Positions 1-4,522 of a stretch of DNA of 5,095 nucleotides are shown piece after piece. Each line of letters opens with the position of its first letter. Within the stretch, counting starts at the first letter, position 1. The notes beneath the pieces were generated by a model. That model saw only the letters and a list, made by a program, of their open reading frames with translations, made no database searches and was not told where the DNA came from. Both the position numbers and the translations under genes were made by a program. The DNA is from Gammaproteobacteria bacterium (GTDB lineage: Bacteria; Pseudomonadota; Gammaproteobacteria; SG8-11). The stretch covers positions 1 to 5,095 of the forward strand of contig JACQEQ010000139.1 in assembly GCA_016200445.1 (NCBI GenBank), given 5' to 3'.

Positions 1-1
1 C

Positions 2-466
2 GTGGTCAAACAAGGCGACCCGGGCGACTATTACTACATTATTAGTCGCGGGCGTTGCAAAGTGACGCGCAAGATTCCCGAGACCGGTGTTGAAATTAAA
101 TTGACCGAACTGCGTTCCGGCGATAGTTTCGGGGAAGAATCGCTACTGGGCGATTCGGTACGTAATGCTACGGTCACTATGTTGACCGATGGTGTGTTGA
201 TGCGTTTGTCGCGTGCCGATTTTGAAAAGTTGTTGAAGACGCCCGTGCTTAAAACCGTGAATTTTGCTCAAGCGCAGACCATGGTGAAAGAAGGTGCCGT
301 GTGGTTGGATGTGCGTCTTGAGAGCGAGCATCAAAATGAAACCATCCCCGGCAGCCTTAATCTGCCCTTGTATATTCTGCGTTTGAAAATGGGAAGCCTC
401 GAACCGGCCAAGAAATATGTCATCTACTGCGACTCAGGCGCGCGCAGTTCTTCGTCGGCTGCTTAA
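2..466 (+). CDS. Cyclic nucleotide-binding/rhodanese domain protein, 5'-truncated by the window and probably disrupted at its C-terminus
   Basis: The frame is open at the left edge, so the true start lies outside the window (the GTG at base 2 is simply an internal Val). Visible residues 1-80 form the end of a cyclic-nucleotide-binding domain. The phosphate-binding cassette is around residues 43-57 (FGEESLLGDSVRNATV), with the Gly-Glu and Arg-x-Ala pattern of the CRP/PKA family. Residues about 87-154 are a rhodanese domain: LDVR at 102-105, IPGSLNLP at 115-122, and the active-site loop CDSGARS at 143-149 with Cys143. Such proteins are thought to be cytosolic sensors that couple ligand binding to sulfur transfer or protein binding, but no substrate can be assigned. 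The frame stops six residues after that loop, whereas rhodaneses normally continue for about 25-30 residues through a helix, a strand and a Gly-Gly turn. A matching tail exists in another frame (453-509), so a frameshift and truncation are likely. Domain identity is secure; whether the product is functional is doubtful. Confidence 0.85.
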   Translation: MVKQGDPGDYYYIISRGRCKVTRKIPETGVEIKLTELRSGDSFGEESLLGDSVRNATVTMLTDGVLMRLSRADFEKLLKTPVLKTVNFAQAQTMVKEGAVWLDVRLESEHQNETIPGSLNLPLYILRLKMGSLEPAKKYVIYCDSGARSSSSAA

Positions 467-509
467 AATCGTTCTGCACCACAAATACCCGAACATTAAA
501 CGGCTCCGT
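453..509 (+). pseudogene. Out-of-frame remnant of the rhodanese C-terminal tail
   Basis: Read one base out of phase with the upstream gene, these bases encode RRLLKIVLHHKYPNIKRLR before a TAG at 510-512. This resembles what should follow a rhodanese active-site loop: an amphipathic helix with a Leu-Leu pair, then an aromatic-x-Asn-Ile/Val-x-x-Leu strand that normally leads into Gly-Gly. The likeness ends just where Gly-Gly would be expected. I infer a small indel around 440-460 plus loss or displacement of the remaining 3' end. The match is short, so chance similarity cannot be excluded. Confidence 0.4.
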
Positions 510-550
510 TAGTCACAGCACTGTTGTGACTTCTTGGCACGGCTACGGCT

Positions 551-699
551 ATTATCCTAGAAACGGCAGTTGAACGGACGGTGGAGTGCGACACGTTGGG
601 CGCAGGGCGAGGCGCAACGAGCGAGGAATAGCGCGCTATTCCGACGCTGCGTTCATTTGCTTACGCAGGGTGGCGGTCAACTGCCGTTTCTAGGATTAT
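551..699. repeat. Fold-back inverted-repeat element, MITE- or BIME-like
   Basis: The left arm 554-573 (atcctagaaacggcagttga) is the exact reverse complement of 677-696, a 20-bp perfect match. Partial pairing extends outward to about 551 and 699 with one mismatch. In the centre, 625-642 (ggaatagcgcgctattcc) is an 18-bp perfect palindrome. The flanks between centre and arms pair imperfectly, with shared AACG and AGCG blocks on both sides. The whole can fold into one long cruciform or hairpin. A 62-codon frame through it (570-758) has no ribosome-binding site and a composition dictated by the repeat, so it is not called as a gene. It lies between a damaged gene and the DUF486 gene and fits a small non-autonomous mobile repeat. 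Its outer limits and copy number are unknown. Confidence 0.7.
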
Positions 700-701
700 T
701 C

Positions 702-719
702 ACAGTACTAACAGTACTA
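702..719. repeat. Tandem duplication of a 9-bp unit
   Basis: The unit acagtacta occurs twice in immediate succession (702-710 and 711-719), six bases beyond the right arm of the fold-back element. It could be slippage or a scar at the element boundary. No copy is seen at the left boundary, so it is not a clear target-site duplication. Confidence 0.6.
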
Positions 720-854
720 GCAGAGGCGCTCGAAGCCAGGCAGCGGCTAGACGATTGAGTGCGCACTGCACTTGCTAGAGTGTGTTATCAAGCAGCAAAA
801 AAATTGCGCCGTGAGAATCGCGTGCCGTGTTGATCAGATAGGTCAGGAATTCTA

Positions 855-1196
855 ATGCCGGTAATCTTACAAACCACATTGCTCCTCATGTGCTCGAACG
901 TGTTCATGACATTTGCGTGGTATGCGCATTTAAAAAATCTGAGCGGGCAGGTCTGGTATGTCGCTGCGTTCGCGAGCTGGGGCATTGCATTGTTTGAATA
1001 TCTGTTGCAAGTGCCAGCCAATCGCATCGGCTACACGGAAATGAATTTGTCGCAGCTGAAGATTTTGCAGGAGGTCGTCACGCTGTCGGTGTTCGTACCG
1101 TTCGCGCTGTATTATATGCAGCAACCGCTCAAGCTTGACTATCTGTGGGCGGCGCTGTGTTTATTGGGCGCCGTATATTTTATTTTCCGCGTTTGA
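855..1196 (+). CDS. DUF486 family small integral membrane protein
   Basis: This is a complete 113-residue protein matching the DUF486 (COG3169) family, whose members have about this length and are relatives of small drug/metabolite-transporter proteins. The sequence is strongly hydrophobic with about four membrane helices: residues about 3-25, 33-52, 70-88 and 95-112. Family-typical blocks are SNVFMTFAWYAHL near the N-terminus, EYLLQVPANRIGY in the middle, LKILQEVVTL before helix three, and AALCLLGAVYFIFR at the end. It should sit in the inner membrane; the transported substrate, if any, is not known for this family. The ATG start is supported by an AGGA Shine-Dalgarno at 845-848, six bases upstream. 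It stands alone: upstream is the fold-back element and downstream a 222-bp gap before the transposase gene. No convincing promoter or terminator of its own was found. Confidence 0.9.
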   Translation: MPVILQTTLLLMCSNVFMTFAWYAHLKNLSGQVWYVAAFASWGIALFEYLLQVPANRIGYTEMNLSQLKILQEVVTLSVFVPFALYYMQQPLKLDYLWAALCLLGAVYFIFRV

Positions 1197-1277
1197 AGTA
1201 TAAAGGTGTTCAGAGTGTGCGGTTGTTGTCTTTATCTATCGCAGTGCCAAAAATGCAAACTTTTGTCAACAACCAGC

Positions 1278-1315
1278 TACTCCGGGCGGATTTGTGTTTT
1301 CCTACCGCCCGAGTA
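1278..1315. repeat. REP-like hairpin 1 upstream of the transposase gene
   Basis: TACTCCGGGCGG (1278-1289) pairs with CCGCCCGAGTA (1305-1315), leaving one bulged C in the left arm and a 15-nt loop. A G+C-rich stem with a single bulge is typical of REP sequences. On the minus strand a GTAG starts at 1305 and reads GTAGGAAAACACAAA, nearly repeated in the next hairpin. It sits in the gap between the DUF486 and transposase genes, where RAYT genes often carry REPs. No run of T follows, so it is not a standard terminator. Confidence 0.5.
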
Positions 1316-1328
1316 AATTGATCGACTT

Positions 1329-1366
1329 GTAGGTGAAATCGCGTATTTGCGTTTGTGTTTCACTAC
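1329..1366. repeat. REP-like hairpin 2 with GTAG at both ends
   Basis: GTAGGTGAAA (1329-1338) pairs with TTTCACTAC (1358-1366) with one bulged G, and a CGC/GCG pair can stack inside. Read from either strand the hairpin begins with GTAG, the tetranucleotide found at the foot of REP hairpins recognised by RAYT proteins. Its right half, TTTGTGTTTCACTAC (1352-1366), repeats 1291-1305 of hairpin 1 with two mismatches in 15. It ends 52 bases before the transposase start codon, so it could also bind an autoregulator. Confidence 0.45.
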
Positions 1367-1382
1367 TGCATAGTCTTAAAAT
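1353..1382 (+). promoter_or_regulatory. Possible weak sigma-70 promoter for the transposase gene
   Basis: A -10-like TAAAAT lies at 1377-1382, with a poor -35-like TTGTGT at 1353-1358 and an 18-bp spacer. The -35 element overlaps the right arm of REP-like hairpin 2, so a protein bound to the hairpin would cover it. The -35 match is poor, so this is only a candidate. Confidence 0.25.
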
Positions 1383-1418
1383 CGCGATCTCAGATTTTCT
1401 GCCAACAGAGGAAGTAGC

Positions 1419-2366
1419 ATGCCTAGACCCTTACGTATCGAATATCCCGGCGCGTGGTATCACGTTTTCAGCATGACCGCTCGCCGCCGTCCGGTATTCA
1501 AAACCGAAGAACATCGCGACTTGTTTCTCGACGTCGTGCATCAGACAGCGGAAACTTACGGTGTAGAGGTACATGGATATTGTGTAGTGCCAGACCAATA
1601 CCATTTGTTGATCCGCACCCCGCGCGCCAATCTCAGCCGCACCATGCGCCAGCTCAATGGTGTATTCACGCAACGTTGCAACAAGCGTTTTGGCGGCAAG
1701 GGGCAGGTGTTCCGCGGCCGTTATAAAGCCGTGTTGATCGACGACGCCAATTTCTTGGGCGCAACCGCACGTTATATTCACACCGTTCCGGTCGCCACCG
1801 AGCAAGCTACGCGCCCTGATCAATACCAATGGTCCAGCTGTCGTGCGCAAGTTGGTGGCATCAAAGCACCGTCCTGGTTGCATACCAAGTCCCTGGCGAA
1901 AGTGGGCGGTATGACCTATGCCAAGTTTCTTGCGCAAGGCGTCGATGAAGAAACGCAGCATTTTTACGCGCGTAAGCACATCGAAGCAGTACGCGGCGAT
2001 ACCGCGTTCCGCAAAACTGCCAAAGCAAGTGTCAAAAGCATGCCGAAGAAAGGCGGCAAGCCGTCCGGTAACGTGCCTGCATTACCTGAGATTTACAAAC
2101 AGGTTGCGGATGCGTTTAAAGTCAAGCCTGACCATTTGCAGCTTAGCTTCCGTGGCCGTAGCCAGGGCAACTTGCCACGTCAGGTGGCCATGGCATTGGC
2201 ACGCAGCCCCGGTGGTTATAGCTTGTTGGCGATTGCAAAATCGCTGCAAGTGGGTCACTACTCGAGCGTGTCGGTGGCTGCCGCGCGGTTGAAAAAGAAA
2301 CTCGAAACCGACGAACCGCTGCAACGTAAAGTGGATCGTTTGAAGACCCAATTGTTCAAGGTCTGA
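1419..2366 (+). CDS. REP-associated tyrosine transposase (RAYT, Y1/HUH family) with DnaA-C-like tail and altered active site
   Basis: The 315-residue protein has full RAYT length. It opens with the family signature MPRPLRIEYPGAWYHV (1-16). The Y1 transposase fold covers about residues 5-130, followed by the conserved PDQYQWSS block (133-140). Residues about 220-297 resemble the C-terminal DNA-binding domain of DnaA, with VGHYSSVSVAAARL (278-291) matching the helix-turn-helix signature region. RAYTs nick and join REP hairpins through an HUH metal site and a Tyr with a nearby Asn. Here the usual PNHYH is PDQYH (58-62), so the first His is Gln60, and the usual YIHxNPV is YIHTVPV, keeping Tyr119 but replacing the Asn by Val123. 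The frame is otherwise intact. The start is supported by GAGGAAG at 1408-1414, four bases before ATG. REP-like hairpins lie upstream and a terminator follows. It may be catalytically dead or repurposed as a DNA-binding protein. Family assignment is firm; loss of activity is inferred. Confidence 0.92.
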   Translation: MPRPLRIEYPGAWYHVFSMTARRRPVFKTEEHRDLFLDVVHQTAETYGVEVHGYCVVPDQYHLLIRTPRANLSRTMRQLNGVFTQRCNKRFGGKGQVFRGRYKAVLIDDANFLGATARYIHTVPVATEQATRPDQYQWSSCRAQVGGIKAPSWLHTKSLAKVGGMTYAKFLAQGVDEETQHFYARKHIEAVRGDTAFRKTAKASVKSMPKKGGKPSGNVPALPEIYKQVADAFKVKPDHLQLSFRGRSQGNLPRQVAMALARSPGGYSLLAIAKSLQVGHYSSVSVAAARLKKKLETDEPLQRKVDRLKTQLFKV

Positions 2367-2385
2367 TTTAAGTCTGTCACTAAGC

Positions 2386-2423
2386 AAAAGGCGCGTTACC
2401 GTAAAACGGTAACGCGCCTTTTT
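2386..2423. terminator. Strong, probably bidirectional rho-independent terminator
   Basis: A 17-bp perfect stem (2386-2402 with 2406-2422) closes on an AAA loop and ends in five T on the plus strand and four on the minus strand. It starts 20 bases after the transposase stop and lies 54 bases past the stop of the convergent J-domain gene, so it can end transcription from both sides. Confidence 0.92.
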
Positions 2424-2476
2424 CTATGGGGTTGTGTCCGATATGCCGAGTCGTGCTACTCAGCCATACGAATGGA

Positions 2477-3124
2477 TCAATTATTACTAATCAGAATATC
2501 TTTCGCGCGATTGACCTGTGCGGCTTGTTCACTTGTGCCACCGCGATCAGGATGCATGATGCGCATCAGGCGGCGGTGCGCATCTTTAATTTCAGTAGGT
2601 CCGGCACCGCGACTTAGGCCAAGAATCGTCAGAGCTTGATCACGCGTCATATCGACGTGCCGGGATGCGGCATTATTTTGCTGTTCGCGGCTTTTATTTG
2701 ATCTGGAGCGCGCGGATGCAGAAACCGCCCGCACTCGTTGCCGGTAAGCTTTGAATTCTTGTTTCAAATTATTTAATACATCTGCGGGATTCAATTGTCG
2801 TAACGCGCTGCGTAATTTTGCATAGATACGATCAATGAAGGGCAGCAACGCGGCGAGTATGAGGAATATCCAGTGCCACGTGCCGAGAAAGACCAGCGCA
2901 AAAATGACCAGTGAACTTGCGATCAAGATGCTACGTCTGAGCAGAGCGTGAATTTTTTCTGCAGGTAGACGCGCTAAAAATGCTCCTTCGACAATCAGGA
3001 GCACAACGGATGCCGCAATGGTGAGTAATAAGAATGTGTTCACAACAGGCTGCTGAAGTTCATGGACGTTGAATGTGGCCGCGTCGGGGGCGACCGAAAA
3101 TATTCGGCGCACCCCGGCTGACAA
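2477..3124 (-). CDS. Membrane-anchored J-domain (DnaJ-like) protein
   Basis: The 215-residue frame starts with TTG at 3124. Hydrophobic segments at about 28-52, 66-83 and 85-101 predict two or three inner-membrane helices. A basic, polar linker (103-157, rich in Arg, Gln, Ser and Asn) follows, then a C-terminal J domain (about 159-215) with the HPD motif at 191-193 (MHPDRGGT) and QVNRAKDILI at the end. The HPD loop is what J proteins use to stimulate Hsp70 ATPase, so a role in recruiting DnaK to the membrane face is likely. The layout of N-terminal anchor plus C-terminal J domain resembles Tim14/Pam18-type proteins. The start is uncertain: TTG has no Shine-Dalgarno, and GTG codons at residues 5 and 28 are alternatives, the latter just before the first helix. 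It follows the DUF2892 gene by 9 bases and converges on the transposase gene across a shared terminator. Confidence 0.85.
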   Translation of the reverse strand: MSAGVRRIFSVAPDAATFNVHELQQPVVNTFLLLTIAASVVLLIVEGAFLARLPAEKIHALLRRSILIASSLVIFALVFLGTWHWIFLILAALLPFIDRIYAKLRSALRQLNPADVLNNLKQEFKAYRQRVRAVSASARSRSNKSREQQNNAASRHVDMTRDQALTILGLSRGAGPTEIKDAHRRLMRIMHPDRGGTSEQAAQVNRAKDILISNN

Positions 3125-3133
3125 ATAATTATA

Positions 3134-3325
3134 TTACGATGTTTTTTTGATGGTGCTTAAACCGAGCATGCGGTAGATCGGACAGAAATTCATGCCCCCG
3201 GTGGCCACTAAAATAACTCCCACCCAGCCCCACGGGGTTTGCGGTCCAATAAAGACCAGGCTGATCAGGGCAAGCCCGGCGATAATGCGTACCACTTGGT
3301 CGATTGTGTTAACGTTCTTTTCCAT
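3134..3325 (-). CDS. YgaP-like/DUF2892 small membrane protein
   Basis: A complete 63-residue protein of the DUF2892 (YgaP-like transmembrane) family. The N-terminal KNVNTIDQVVRIIAGLAL pattern, the central GPQTPWGWVG turn and the GGMNFCPIYRMLGLST end are all family hallmarks, including the conserved FCP cysteine. Two membrane helices are predicted (about 11-26 and 31-46). In other proteins this module can be attached to rhodanese domains, but here it stands alone and its function is unknown. The ATG start is strongly supported by AAGGAGA at 3331-3337, five bases upstream. The protein ends in a basic STIKKTS tail instead of the terminal cysteine seen in some relatives. It lies 66 bases downstream of the DAHP-synthase-like gene and just upstream of the J-domain gene, all in the same direction. 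Confidence 0.88.
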   Translation of the reverse strand: MEKNVNTIDQVVRIIAGLALISLVFIGPQTPWGWVGVILVATGGMNFCPIYRMLGLSTIKKTS

Positions 3326-3391
3326 GGCGATCTCCTTAATTTCAAAAAGTTAACGATGCTCGCGTGGCGTGCAGTATGCCACTTGAGACGG

Positions 3392-4519
3392 TTAGTATCC
3401 ACGCGAAATCGCAGTCGAAGCAACGCGTGCGCAGCGCTGCTCGTAAGCGTTACGCGCAATGCGTACGTCGTCCAGATAGTGCGCTAGTTCTCCGAGTAAT
3501 AGGGCTTGTGGACCATCGACCAAAGCGGTGTTCGGAGCCGGGTGAAAATCCACGAGCACCATATTTGCGCCAGCGATAATACCTTGCGCCGTCGCATGAA
3601 ATATATCGAGCAGGCCGTCTGGGCCAGCGGCACGTGTGCCGACCGAATGCGAGGGGTCGATGCACACCGGCATGCGCGTAAGCCGTTTGACGACCGGCAC
3701 GTGACTGAAGTCGACCATGTTGCGGTGCGGATCGCCGAAGTGGCTTTTCATGCCGCGCAGTCCAAACACCACCTTGCTGTTGCCTTCCGACGCGAGATAT
3801 TCCGCCGCGTTGAGCGATTCTTCCAGCGTGATGCCGAAGCCGCGTTTCAATAACACCGGGTAGTCGCGTTGCCGGCCGACAATTTTGAGTAGTTCGAAAT
3901 TTTGCGTGTTGCGCGTGCCGATCTGCAACATCACGCCGGTGGGGTTGCCGCTGTGCTGCAATGCTTCGTGAATTTCATTGAGGTGCGACTCGTGAGTGAT
4001 CTCCATCGCGATCACTTTGATGCCGTAGTTTCCGGCGAGTTCGAACACATAGGGCAGGCAATTTTTGCCGTGGCCTTGAAATGCATAGGGGCTGGTGCGT
4101 GGTTTGTAAGCGCCCATACGTGTACACACTTGACCGTGCTCGCGCAGGGCACGCAACATCGTCTCGACGTGTTCGCGCGTGTCGACGGCGCATAACCCCG
4201 CGAACACATGGAGCGTGTCTTGACCAAAACGCACGCCGTTGTAGTCGAATGCCGTGGGGCGGTGGTCGTCTTTGTGGCGGCCCAGAATGCGGTACTCGCG
4301 CGATACGCGCACCACACGCACCACGCCGGGTAGTGCGGCGATGTGGTCCAGCGATAACGCAGCGGTGTCGCCCACCAAATACAACTCGGTCAGGGTTTGT
4401 TGTATGCCATGCTCTTCGTGCGTGCGCACCTGAATATTGGGTAGCGCCGCGAGATGGCCGAACAGGCGCCGGTACAGTTCGCCATTTTTGTCGATGTTGG
4501 GCTCGAGGATGACGATCAC
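3392..4519 (-). CDS. DAHP synthase family protein (type I-beta-like) with N-terminal ferredoxin-like domain and altered active-site residues
   Basis: This 375-residue protein begins with a ferredoxin-like domain (about 1-75), as in Thermotoga-type DAHP synthases where it mediates feedback control. A TIM-barrel domain of the DAHP/KDO8P synthase family follows (about 100-350). DAHP synthase condenses phosphoenolpyruvate with erythrose 4-phosphate, the first step of the shikimate pathway. Conserved blocks are KPRTSPYAFQG (139-149), QIGTRNTQNF (199-208), LLKRG (223-227), RN at 266-267 and DPSHSVGTR (288-296). Predicted metal ligands are Cys110, His291, residue 324 and Asp335. Position 324 is Asp (LVDFHP) where the family has Glu (VEVHP). 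Two other motifs differ: GPC is GLC (108-110) and ERG is LRG (254-256). The start is GTG at 4519, three bases after the amidase stop, with only a weak GGGA-like ribosome site inside that gene, suggesting translational coupling. It may be a true DAHP synthase or a relative using another aldose phosphate. Confidence 0.85.
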   Translation of the reverse strand: MIVILEPNIDKNGELYRRLFGHLAALPNIQVRTHEEHGIQQTLTELYLVGDTAALSLDHIAALPGVVRVVRVSREYRILGRHKDDHRPTAFDYNGVRFGQDTLHVFAGLCAVDTREHVETMLRALREHGQVCTRMGAYKPRTSPYAFQGHGKNCLPYVFELAGNYGIKVIAMEITHESHLNEIHEALQHSGNPTGVMLQIGTRNTQNFELLKIVGRQRDYPVLLKRGFGITLEESLNAAEYLASEGNSKVVFGLRGMKSHFGDPHRNMVDFSHVPVVKRLTRMPVCIDPSHSVGTRAAGPDGLLDIFHATAQGIIAGANMVLVDFHPAPNTALVDGPQALLLGELAHYLDDVRIARNAYEQRCARVASTAISRGY

Positions 4520-4522
4520 GGT

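Noticed and set aside
512..530. Inverted repeat GTCACA-N7-TGTGAC as a CRP operator or terminator
   Set aside because: The half-sites are in the reverse order to the CRP consensus (TGTGA-N6-TCACA), and the 6-bp stem is followed by no proper T-run.
570..758. Plus-strand frame of 62 codons through the fold-back element
   Set aside because: No Shine-Dalgarno sequence, most of it encoded by the inverted repeat itself, and no recognisable protein family; only its last 12 codons were considered as a displaced gene end.
758..767. Palindrome AGTGCGCACT upstream of DUF486 as an operator
   Set aside because: A 10-bp palindrome is expected by chance at this scale, and no promoter element aligns with it.
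1431..1979. Long minus-strand frame opposite the transposase gene
   Set aside because: It is antisense to a clear RAYT coding sequence, shows no family resemblance and has no ribosome site.
3364..3382. Small hairpin (GTGGC/GCCAC) between the DAHP-synthase-like and DUF2892 genes as a terminator
   Set aside because: Only a 5-bp stem with a 9-nt loop, and the following T-run is more than 10 bases away; it is unlikely to stop transcription, so the operon may continue.
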